Shown here one piece after another: positions 15,638-22,679 of a DNA stretch of 26,900 bases. This DNA comes from a virus. The notes under the pieces were generated by a model. The model made no database searches. It had not been told where the DNA came from and saw nothing but the letters and a program-made list of their open reading frames with translations. Position numbers and translations under genes: made by a program. Within the stretch, counting starts at the first letter, position 1. Each line of letters begins with the position of its first letter. The stretch covers positions 1 through 26,900 of the IMG/VR virus record IMGVR_UViG_3300000101_003737. One strand, 5' to 3'.

Positions 15638-16284
15638 TGGAGATGAAGCGTTATATAGAAAAGCACGATGAAGCTAATCTTGGTTGGGCAGTTAAAAAGT
15701 TATGCAAGGTTAATCCATACTCAATACAAAGTTGGTACGCTGACTTAGAAAGAGATTACAGCGACTGGAAGTTTATTATAGGTGAACAACACCATATATG
15801 GCAGTTTCCTATTAGTGATCCTGAAGCAAAGACAGGACATCGTCTAATGGACGATACTGCATACTATACACTATGTTGGAACAGTAACGAACCAGGACCT
15901 AAGCCATTTGAACAAGGTTGTGCAAAGCCAGAGTATCGAGACAACGACAATGATGAACTTAACCCAAGAGAATGCTTTAAAGGTTATGCACTAGACGTTG
16001 TAAATAATTTGCCAATGCGTAGTAAGAAGTGGTTAGTAACTATTCATACTCCAGGCACTAAACTAATTACACACCAAGACAGTCCAGATAAACTTCGTGT
16101 ACACATTCCTATACACACTAATGAAGATAGTAATTGGATCATAGGTGGCGAAACATATCACATGGAACCAGGTTGGGCATATCTTGTTAATACAACTATT
16201 CCGCATAGTGTGGAAAACAAAGGTACAACAGATAGAATACATTTATACGGAAAGGTTTGGACAGATGATTGCCGTAAGTTATAG
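15637..16284 (+). CDS. Fe(II)/2-oxoglutarate oxygenase, aspartyl/asparaginyl beta-hydroxylase type (group B)
   Basis: The 215-residue protein has the compact catalytic core IHTPGTKLITHQD (H146/D148) followed by LRVHIPIHTN. GGETYHMEPGWAYLVNTT then precedes PHSVENKG (H190), and R200 stands in TDRIHL. This is the Asp/Asn beta-hydroxylase pattern with all metal and 2-oxoglutarate positions present. Residues 1-130 are variable between the group B copies and probably set specificity. It is one of four group B copies in this block. GAGG lies ten bases before the ATG. The 3' end overlaps the phosphatase gene by 20 bases. Confidence 0.85.
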   Translation: MEMKRYIEKHDEANLGWAVKKLCKVNPYSIQSWYADLERDYSDWKFIIGEQHHIWQFPISDPEAKTGHRLMDDTAYYTLCWNSNEPGPKPFEQGCAKPEYRDNDNDELNPRECFKGYALDVVNNLPMRSKKWLVTIHTPGTKLITHQDSPDKLRVHIPIHTNEDSNWIIGGETYHMEPGWAYLVNTTIPHSVENKGTTDRIHLYGKVWTDDCRKL

Positions 16285-16693
16285 TAAAAAAGACTTTGTA
16301 TCTAAAATGCAAAGCGATGATATTACAGATGTAACAGTTGAAGATACTAACGATTATTATATTTGTATTGATTCAACAGGCGGTCCTAACTCAGAGCCTT
16401 ACTTTGAACAGTTTCATCCTAATGTATTAAACTTATGTTTTGATGATGTTGCAGAAGATAGTACAAATTGGGGCGAAGATATAAAAGCATACTATACAGC
16501 AGTTGCACCAACACTAACACAAATTCAACATATTTCAAATTTCCTTAAAGATGCTTGTGGAACAATACATGTACATTGCATGAAAGGCGAGTCACGTAGT
16601 AAAGCCGTTGCAGATTATGTAAATAATACGAGAAATACGCACGACGGAAAGTATGCATATACAATTATAAGGGATACACTAGATGAACTTTGA
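16265..16693 (+). CDS. Tyrosine/dual-specificity protein phosphatase-like protein
   Basis: The start is taken at ATG 16265 (MIAVSYSKKD), nine bases after an AAGG site. An upstream in-frame ATG at 16145 would bury 120 bases in the oxygenase gene. The 142-residue product contains HCMKGESRS (H104, C105, R111). This is the HCx5R(S/T) cysteine-phosphatase signature, with the nucleophilic Cys and phosphate-binding Arg intact. CFDDVAEDS at about residues 58-66 could supply the general acid Asp. The size fits a minimal dual-specificity phosphatase. The substrate is unknown. The kinase-fold protein at 10943-11398 is its possible counterpart. It overlaps the next oxygenase gene by 11 bases. Confidence 0.75.
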   Translation: MIAVSYSKKDFVSKMQSDDITDVTVEDTNDYYICIDSTGGPNSEPYFEQFHPNVLNLCFDDVAEDSTNWGEDIKAYYTAVAPTLTQIQHISNFLKDACGTIHVHCMKGESRSKAVADYVNNTRNTHDGKYAYTIIRDTLDEL

Positions 16694-17234
16694 TGTAAAA
16701 GAAATACCAGTTAAAATAGATTATAGTGATACTAGAAGTTACCTTATAGGATTAGAAAAAAACTTTGCACATTTAAAGTTTACTAATGTAGCTGATACTG
16801 TTGATAGTGAAAAGCATAAAACTGATGGAGTATATGGTTGGGGTATACAAAGTAATTTAGACGACTTAACAATACCATGTCCACCTTGGAATGTACATAA
16901 AGAGCGTAGCGACAATTATAGAGATACTGAACTAGTATACGGTATAATTAATAACCTTAAAAAACAATTCCCACAAGCAAGACAGTTTAGTATTAGTGGA
17001 CATCCACCTGGAACTGAAATAGCACAACATACAGATACTGACAGATATCTTAAAGTACATATTCCTATATTAAGTAATCCTGATGCATGTTTTGTATTTG
17101 GTGATAAAACATATTCGCTACCCGTAGGAAAAGCATATCTAATAAATACTACACGCCCACACGGAACTATTAATAACGGAAAAACTGATAGAGTACATTT
17201 ATTTTTTAAAGTGCCATCGGAACATTATATATGA
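16683..17234 (+). CDS. Fe(II)/2-oxoglutarate oxygenase, aspartyl/asparaginyl beta-hydroxylase type (group B)
   Basis: At 183 residues this is the shortest of the group B oxygenases. HPPGTEIAQHTD gives H116/D118, then LKVHIPILSN. GDKTYSLPVGKAYLINTT is followed by PHGTINNGKTDR with H160 and R170. All expected catalytic residues are present. The N-terminal region is short and contains YGWGI, recalling the GWSVSW of the next gene. The stop overlaps the following start by four bases, so three genes in a row (phosphatase, this oxygenase, next oxygenase) are tightly coupled. The acceptor residue and protein are unknown. Confidence 0.85.
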   Translation: MNFDVKEIPVKIDYSDTRSYLIGLEKNFAHLKFTNVADTVDSEKHKTDGVYGWGIQSNLDDLTIPCPPWNVHKERSDNYRDTELVYGIINNLKKQFPQARQFSISGHPPGTEIAQHTDTDRYLKVHIPILSNPDACFVFGDKTYSLPVGKAYLINTTRPHGTINNGKTDRVHLFFKVPSEHYI

Positions 17235-17959
17235 GATTATTAAAACCTAAAGATATAACAGACGTCAATGCATTATTTGATAGCCTCGAATGGGATATTA
17301 TTGAATTAGATTTTAGCATTGATAAAGATAACTTAGAATTCTATTATACACAATTAAAAACACGATTACAAAATTTATGTTTTAGTTTTAATTCTAAAGA
17401 ATATCTACGTCCTGAAATATATGATAGATTTCAAAAAGAAAATGCAGTTGGAAATTATCAAGGAAATGTACAAGGTTGGAGTGTTAGTTGGCCAATAGAA
17501 CGAGATATTCCGTGTCCAAGTAAATCACAAGCTAACGTTGATATGTATCCCGAATTACAAAATTTAGATGAAGAAAAGTTCTACTACGATTGCGTACCAC
17601 AGCAAGTTTATAAATTTGGTATCCTAAATAAAATGTTAGAAACATTATCTTTGCAATCATTAAGACAGATGTTAATAGCATTACACCCTAGTGGGCTTAA
17701 AGTTAATACACATACTGATGGAAAAACTAGAAAACTACATGTTCCATTTCATACTAATACTGATGCTGTTTTTACTTTTGGTGAAAACAGAGAACGAACA
17801 TATCACATGGAATTGGGCAAAGGGTATATAATTAATACCCTAGTTCCGCATGGTACAGAAAATAACGGAAGTACAGAGCGAGTACACTTATTGTCCAGAG
17901 TTGATGACGATTTTATGCAATCGCTTTTATTAATAAACTGCAATATAGCAGATAAATAA
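17231..17959 (+). CDS. Fe(II)/2-oxoglutarate oxygenase, aspartyl/asparaginyl beta-hydroxylase type (group B)
   Basis: The 242-residue protein has LHPSGLKVNTHTD (H161/D163), LHVPFHTN, an insertion around GENRERTYHM, then KGYIINTLVPHGTENNG with H207, and R217 in TERVHL. It is a direct neighbour and close paralogue of the oxygenase at 16683-17234 (VPHGTENNG against RPHGTINNG), suggesting tandem duplication. The N-terminal 140 residues are longer and different. The last codons overlap a late-promoter-like box that precedes the propeller gene. Confidence 0.85.
   Translation: MRLLKPKDITDVNALFDSLEWDIIELDFSIDKDNLEFYYTQLKTRLQNLCFSFNSKEYLRPEIYDRFQKENAVGNYQGNVQGWSVSWPIERDIPCPSKSQANVDMYPELQNLDEEKFYYDCVPQQVYKFGILNKMLETLSLQSLRQMLIALHPSGLKVNTHTDGKTRKLHVPFHTNTDAVFTFGENRERTYHMELGKGYIINTLVPHGTENNGSTERVHLLSRVDDDFMQSLLLINCNIADK
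17951..17958 (+). promoter_or_regulatory. T4 late-promoter-like box (GATAAATA) before a propeller gene
   Basis: GATAAATA differs by one base from the T4 late consensus TATAAATA. It lies 19-26 bases before the ATG at 17978, followed by a strong AGGAGAT ribosome-binding site. It overlaps the stop codon of the preceding oxygenase gene. In this AT-rich sequence such an octamer can occur by chance; its position before a gene with one of the few true gaps in the block supports it. Confidence 0.4.
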
Positions 17960-17977
17960 CAGTAACAGGAGATAACA

Positions 17978-19222
17978 ATGAGCAACACTTATTTTACACA
18001 GGTATTAGATGAACCATACCACTTAGGAAATGGCGAATTTTTGTCAGTAATCACTAACGGAAAAGCACGTCACGAAGGCGAAGAAACAAGAGATTTTAAC
18101 AAAGATGCAGGCGCAAGAGCAGGATTGCTCAGAGTAAATGCTGATAGTACTACATTTGTAGACTTTTTTGATAAAAGTGATAACGGTGACAGATACCGAG
18201 GTATTGCAGTTGTAGGTAATACAGCATATGTAATGCGTACACAAAAAGACAAAGTAGACAGTATTATTAGAGTAGCGGCTGTAAACTTAGATAATAACGA
18301 AGTTACAATGATTGAAGAAAAGGGTGTAACAGTACACGGCTCAGAAACTCCTAAAACATTCTGTGGACACTTTAACTTTGGTCGACCAATTACAGTTGGT
18401 ACTAAGATTATTTACCCACCAATTATGAGTGGAATGATTATTGTGTTTGATACTGTTGCTAATACATTTACTGTACACGAAACAGAAGAGAAGTTTGCTT
18501 CTATTCATAGTGTGTATGTAAAAGAATTAAATGAAGTTGTGTTTTTCCCATATGGTAAAACAACTAATAAGTTGTTAACATTAGATATGGAAACAGCTAA
18601 AATTACTGCACATGAGGCTCCAACTAACGGTGCTTTTTATCATGTTAATACAAACGGAAGTAAAGCAGTTGGTGCTCCATTAATTATGGATCAAACTACA
18701 GAGTTTAACTTCTGGGTATACGATGGTGATACTGTTAAGTCGGTTGCTTATGATTCGTCTAGTACAGATGACATGGGCGGACAGATGGGTTTCAAATACG
18801 GAACTATGAATGGTAACACACTATTAACACATACTTGTTGGGAAGGCTGTAAAGAGTTTGTATCATTAAACTTAGATACACTTGCTATTGATAGCTTTGA
18901 AACTAATGAGTCACTAGGTAGTAAGCCAGTTATTAATGCTGGAGACGTTTACTTGTTTCCATCAATACAAAATCCAAGCATGGTAAATCCAACAACTAAA
19001 GTTTTTAAAGTTGAAGGCAATGCAATTAATGAAGTTATGGACTTAGGTACTGCAAACATTACTTCAGGATCAATTAACGATACTGATAGTGTTACAATGT
19101 TAGCACCTTACAAGTTTGATCTTAGTGATGCCGGCTTAGCTGGCGATATGTCTATTGTAGATCTTAATGCTAAAACATCAAAACTTGTTCCTGTTAATAT
19201 AAGTTTGGAAGATTATAACTAA
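17978..19222 (+). CDS. Beta-propeller-like repeat protein, possible virion or abundant protein
   Basis: The 414-residue protein has propeller-like repeats: IIYPPIMSGMIIVFDT, VVFFPYGKTTNKLLTLDMET, and DVYLFPSIQNP with TKVFKVEG. They share the PYG turn and FDT/LDMET strand ends with the proteins at 8616-9743 and 9736-10962. The repeats are more diverged, with many Asp, Asn, Thr and Gly residues. There is no signal peptide or enzyme motif. It has the strongest Shine-Dalgarno sequence of the block (AGGAGAT, about six bases before ATG), an 18-base gap upstream and a late-promoter-like box. High late expression is therefore inferred. It is a candidate structural protein or substrate of the flanking oxygenases. 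Confidence 0.65.
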   Translation: MSNTYFTQVLDEPYHLGNGEFLSVITNGKARHEGEETRDFNKDAGARAGLLRVNADSTTFVDFFDKSDNGDRYRGIAVVGNTAYVMRTQKDKVDSIIRVAAVNLDNNEVTMIEEKGVTVHGSETPKTFCGHFNFGRPITVGTKIIYPPIMSGMIIVFDTVANTFTVHETEEKFASIHSVYVKELNEVVFFPYGKTTNKLLTLDMETAKITAHEAPTNGAFYHVNTNGSKAVGAPLIMDQTTEFNFWVYDGDTVKSVAYDSSSTDDMGGQMGFKYGTMNGNTLLTHTCWEGCKEFVSLNLDTLAIDSFETNESLGSKPVINAGDVYLFPSIQNPSMVNPTTKVFKVEGNAINEVMDLGTANITSGSINDTDSVTMLAPYKFDLSDAGLAGDMSIVDLNAKTSKLVPVNISLEDYN

Positions 19223-19944
19223 TGGGGTTGGGGCCAGTAGATACTCGGCTCGTATTACCTTGCCAAGATCCAGAAGGCAATAAATTTGAAAGCTATCACG
19301 AATATTTAGATCACGCTAAAAAAAATTCTGTTGATAAAATACACTTTAAGAACGGACGAGGACAAGAAAGTTTTGCTCCTACGTTTAATGATATAAGCGA
19401 AATATATCCAGTACACGATCTAGGGTTTAAAATGCACAACTGGTTTCCAGTTGATTTAGAACGAGCTAGAGAATGGTGGCACGAATTCCATAAGCAAAAT
19501 GCAGATACTGAATTCTTTTATCAAGGTAAGCCTAACGAACCAAACTCTTGGGGTTGCGTTTACGGTGATGGCGCTTCTATATATCATTTAAAAGATGAGC
19601 AATTAACTGGTTACTTGTTAGAGATACACAATGCACTAATTGATCTTGGCTTAGATAAAGAAGCATTTGAGTGGGTAGTAGTAAACCATACTCCTGGAAC
19701 AAGACTAGGAATGCATGTTGATGAACAACAATGGTTAACAGTACACATACCTTTGTATACAAATGACAAGTGCGACTGGACAATCGGCGGCGAACAATTT
19801 TTTATGCCACTTGGTAACTGTTATATAATTAATAGTACAGAACCGCATGATGTTGTAAACTATGGTGATACTGATAGAATACATATTTACTTTAGTATAA
19901 ATGCAAGTCAAGTAGACAAAGTTAAATTAAAGCCAAAGATATGA
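19222..19944 (+). CDS. Fe(II)/2-oxoglutarate oxygenase, aspartyl/asparaginyl beta-hydroxylase type (group B)
   Basis: The 240-residue protein has NHTPGTRLGMHVD (H165/D167), LTVHIPLYTN, GGEQFFMPLGNCYIINST, PHDVVNYGDTDR with H209 and R219, then IHIYF. All catalytic positions are present. The N-terminal 150 residues include a Trp-rich stretch (REWWHEFHK) and are not shared with the other copies. The start ATG shares a base with the propeller stop (TAATG), so it is translated right after the propeller protein. It overlaps the thioredoxin-like gene by four bases. Confidence 0.85.
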   Translation: MGLGPVDTRLVLPCQDPEGNKFESYHEYLDHAKKNSVDKIHFKNGRGQESFAPTFNDISEIYPVHDLGFKMHNWFPVDLERAREWWHEFHKQNADTEFFYQGKPNEPNSWGCVYGDGASIYHLKDEQLTGYLLEIHNALIDLGLDKEAFEWVVVNHTPGTRLGMHVDEQQWLTVHIPLYTNDKCDWTIGGEQFFMPLGNCYIINSTEPHDVVNYGDTDRIHIYFSINASQVDKVKLKPKI

Positions 19945-20270
19945 TAGTACCTACGCCCTTAGAAATTACAGACACAAATCTAGACACACTAGGTCAGATA
20001 CAAGGAAGAACTATTGTGTATTGGTATGCTAAATGGAACGGTCCTCACAAAATAGTAAGTCCTTATGTGGACGTACTCTGTCGCAAACTACATGACACAC
20101 TAACTGTGGCAAGAGTTGAAGCTGATAAGAATCCTGGTGCGTGGAACAAGTACAGCGTACATGGAGTACCTTGTGTGCAGGTGTTAGAAGACGGTAACTT
20201 AGTAGCTACTATGTATGGTAATATGACACAACAACAACTGGAAAAATTTGCACAAGCAGAGCACAAATAA
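19941..20270 (+). CDS. Thioredoxin-fold protein lacking the CxxC motif
   Basis: The 109-residue protein follows the thioredoxin pattern: strand IVYWYAKW, active-site loop WNGPHK (residues 32-37) where thioredoxin has WCGPCK, helix to about residue 52, strand VARVEADKNPG, cis-Pro loop HGVPCVQV (P77), and ending MYGNMTQQQLEKF. Both redox Cys are replaced (N33 and H36). The remaining Cys are C47 and C78, the latter directly after the cis-Pro. It cannot act as a normal disulfide reductase. A binding, scaffold or single-Cys role is possible. T4-like phages do use thioredoxin-fold proteins, but with CxxC. It is followed directly by the halogenase gene. Confidence 0.8.
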   Translation: MIVPTPLEITDTNLDTLGQIQGRTIVYWYAKWNGPHKIVSPYVDVLCRKLHDTLTVARVEADKNPGAWNKYSVHGVPCVQVLEDGNLVATMYGNMTQQQLEKFAQAEHK

Positions 20271-21458
20271 ATGAAAAATATTATTATTGTAGGTGGTGGA
20301 AGTGCAGGCTGGATGACCGCCGCATATCTTGCGACAAAAACTGATCACGCAGTTACAGTAATAGAAAGTCCTAATATTCCTATTGTTGGAGTAGGGGAAA
20401 GTACTATTCCTAGTATTTCAACTTTTTTAGATGAAATTGGTGTTACTGAACAAGATTTATTTGAAGGATGCGGAGCAGTTCGTAAATATACAATTCAACA
20501 CAATAACTGGAATGGTGAAAACGAATCATGGTATCACCATTTTTGTTTTGATGAAACAGAACACGACGAACAGTTAAAATGGATGAAGGATTATATTAAG
20601 CCTGATAAAGAATGGCGTTGGGCATACCACTTAGATGCAACTCGATTAGGTAATGTTATCCGTGACAAGTCTGCTATTCCTAACGGTGTTAAACATATAA
20701 GCGATACAGTTGTATCTGTTGACACTGATGATAACGGTATTACAGGTATAAAATGCGAAAACGGATATTATACAGCAGATCTATATATTGATTGTACAGG
20801 ATTTAAAAGTTTACTTAGAGGTAAACTAGGTGTTGAATATAAAAAACATAAAGCATTAATCAATGATTATGCAGTATGTGGACCAGGAGCATATTTAGAA
20901 GGCGAACAACCATTACCATATACACAAACTTTTAGTATGGACTACGGTTGGCGTTGGCGTGTAAGCATACAAGAACGCACAGGTAACGGATATGCATTTA
21001 ACTCTAAGATGATTAATGTTGAAGATGCTAAAAAAGAATTTATTGCAAAAACACCTGGGATCAAAGAAGATAAAGTTTTTGTAGTTCCTATTAAAAATGG
21101 TTATAATCCAGAACCTTGGAAAAAGAATGTAATAAGTTTAGGACTAAGTTGCGGATTTTTAGAACCTCTTGAAGCAACAGGTTTGTTTTTAGTACATGGG
21201 CCTGTAATGATGTTAGAAAAACTTTTAGATGATCCTAAAGGAAGCAAAAAGTTTAATCGAGTATGGACTGCACTATACGAACACTTAGCAGACTTCTTAT
21301 CAATGCATTATAAGACTAGCAAATTAGAACATACAGAGTACTGGAAAAGTTTTGATAAAGTTAACAATGTTAAGTTGCCTGCAACAAAACAAGTGTTATT
21401 TTGCAAATATAGTTTTAGAACTTTAGCGAATGCTCGCGAACTTCCGTATACTTCTTAA
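20271..21458 (+). CDS. Flavin-dependent (tryptophan-halogenase-like) halogenase
   Basis: The 395-residue protein has the FAD-binding GGGSAGW at residues 8-14, GVGEST at 40-45 and DCTGF at 174-178. LSCGFLEPLEATGLFLV at about 292-308 is the EPLE(S/A)TG segment of tryptophan halogenases. Lys72 aligns with the catalytic Lys (PrnA K79 position) when the following NNW is matched to the family's VNW. The WxWxIP motif is present in altered form as WRWRVS (227-232). It is about 120-140 residues shorter than PrnA-type enzymes at the C-terminus. A flavin reductase partner is not seen nearby. Marine phage halogenases are known (cyanophage VirX1). The substrate here could be a free small molecule or a protein side chain. 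It converges with the GNAT gene, overlapping by 44 bases. Confidence 0.85.
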   Translation: MKNIIIVGGGSAGWMTAAYLATKTDHAVTVIESPNIPIVGVGESTIPSISTFLDEIGVTEQDLFEGCGAVRKYTIQHNNWNGENESWYHHFCFDETEHDEQLKWMKDYIKPDKEWRWAYHLDATRLGNVIRDKSAIPNGVKHISDTVVSVDTDDNGITGIKCENGYYTADLYIDCTGFKSLLRGKLGVEYKKHKALINDYAVCGPGAYLEGEQPLPYTQTFSMDYGWRWRVSIQERTGNGYAFNSKMINVEDAKKEFIAKTPGIKEDKVFVVPIKNGYNPEPWKKNVISLGLSCGFLEPLEATGLFLVHGPVMMLEKLLDDPKGSKKFNRVWTALYEHLADFLSMHYKTSKLEHTEYWKSFDKVNNVKLPATKQVLFCKYSFRTLANARELPYTS

Positions 21459-21972
21459 CATCAATACGCCACAAATTCTGTGGAACATTATACAACATTA
21501 TCTCTTTTTCAAGAGTCCATATACCACGTTTCGCTAATAGTGGCATCATAATATCGTTCATGCGTTTACTTTTGCCACCATCGTCATTTATATTAGTACT
21601 AATGTAAAGTTCAGCTTTAGGGTTTTGTTCTAACGCCCATTTAATTTGTAGATTTAATAACTGGCTTAATTGTATTCCTGTTTTAAAAATATCTCTACCT
21701 GTGCCTAGTGTATACCCGGGAAGTTGAGCGCCACGGAATAAACAACGGTAAGCATTTTCACTTACTTCGGGTAAAGGGTGTATACCTGCAATGCTAATAA
21801 TTTTACTATAATAGTCGTGTCCGCCATCTTCGATAGCAACTGTCCAAGCACCGGTATCTAAACACCATTGCCATTTCATTTTTTCTAAAGATGTATTGTT
21901 ACTAAAATCTTGACTGTTGCAAAACTTTAATACTTTATCTTTATCGTTTGCTGTAGCAAATTTAAATTCCAT
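21415..21972 (-). CDS. GNAT-family N-acetyltransferase-like protein
   Basis: The 185-residue protein starts MEFKFATANDKDKVLKFC, a typical GNAT first strand and helix. Central strands follow with a beta-bulge-like region at GAWTVAIEDG and SKIISIAGIHPLP, then GYTLGTGRDIFKTGIQ, where the GxG-type acyl-CoA loop would be. ELYISTNINDDGGKSKRMNDIMMPLL and a C-terminal strand resemble motif B of the family. The CoA-binding loop is not the exact Q/RxxGxG/A. It overlaps the ANL gene upstream by 11 bases, suggesting paired function: activation then acyl transfer. Its end overlaps the halogenase gene on the other strand. Confidence 0.6.
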   Translation of the reverse strand: MEFKFATANDKDKVLKFCNSQDFSNNTSLEKMKWQWCLDTGAWTVAIEDGGHDYYSKIISIAGIHPLPEVSENAYRCLFRGAQLPGYTLGTGRDIFKTGIQLSQLLNLQIKWALEQNPKAELYISTNINDDGGKSKRMNDIMMPLLAKRGIWTLEKEIMLYNVPQNLWRIDVKKYTEVREHSLKF

Positions 21973-22636
21973 TCTTCCAAGTACGTCCTTTTGCTTCTTT
22001 TAATCTTCCATGGAACTCTTTCGTGTCCATGTTAAAAACATCGCCGGTTGACTTGCCGTTAATAATACAATGTTGTAAGTTATATCCGCCGGACGCTTGT
22101 AACGGCATAAACATAACATGGTTTTCTTTTTGGTCAATAGTGTTTAAATCAAAACTAGGTGAGTCGTAACCAATCATTACAGGTGGAGCATACTCTGTCA
22201 TACCATACCAATTAGCAACTGTCTGTACTCCACGCTCTTTAAATGCATCAATAAAAGATTGCTCAACTTTACCACTGCCAGTAGCTAGATAACGTACACA
22301 ACTCATGTCTAAGTTTTTAAAGCCTTTTGTCTTTTGTAGTAATTCTAAATGGCGTGGAATTAACGCTATATACGTCGGTTTAACGTTACTAAACAGTTCG
22401 GGGTAGGTAAGTGCATTAAAGTTGCTACTAACTAGCTGTGCGCCGCTTATATAAGCAGGATGAGCTGTTATAGTGTAGTGTGCTATAGTGTTTGCAGGAA
22501 AGACATCTAATACAATGTCGTCTTTAGTTAGTCCAATTTCTCGTACTGAACGTTCTGCACAACGGTTAATATATTCCCAAGAATGTTTAACAACCTTAGG
22601 TTGGTCTGTACTACCAGATGTGAATAGAGTAAGCAT
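21962..22636 (-). CDS. Minimal ANL-type (AMP-binding) adenylation domain
   Basis: The 224-residue protein opens with LTLFTSGSTDQPKVVKHS, the A3 phosphate-binding loop (T6 to K14). NWYGMTEYAPP (YGxTE, A5, residues 143-147) follows, then STGDVF (A7) and FHGRLKEAKGRTWKNG (A8-like, about 207-222). The order is right, but the roughly 150 residues before A3 and the C-terminal subdomain of a normal 500-residue enzyme are missing. An in-frame stop lies ten codons upstream of the ATG, so it is not simply mis-started. The fold would be a core without its mobile lid. It may adenylate a carboxylate, or may need a partner. It overlaps the GNAT gene. Confidence 0.75.
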   Translation of the reverse strand: MLTLFTSGSTDQPKVVKHSWEYINRCAERSVREIGLTKDDIVLDVFPANTIAHYTITAHPAYISGAQLVSSNFNALTYPELFSNVKPTYIALIPRHLELLQKTKGFKNLDMSCVRYLATGSGKVEQSFIDAFKERGVQTVANWYGMTEYAPPVMIGYDSPSFDLNTIDQKENHVMFMPLQASGGYNLQHCIINGKSTGDVFNMDTKEFHGRLKEAKGRTWKNGI

Positions 22637-22679
22637 AAACTTACTTATTGGAAATTTAAGTGGAAGTTACTATATGTGG

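Noticed and set aside
16145-16264. Longer start for the phosphatase gene
   Set aside because: This stretch lies in another frame of the oxygenase at 15637-16284 and its translation is unlike the family. ATG 16265 has a good ribosome-binding site.
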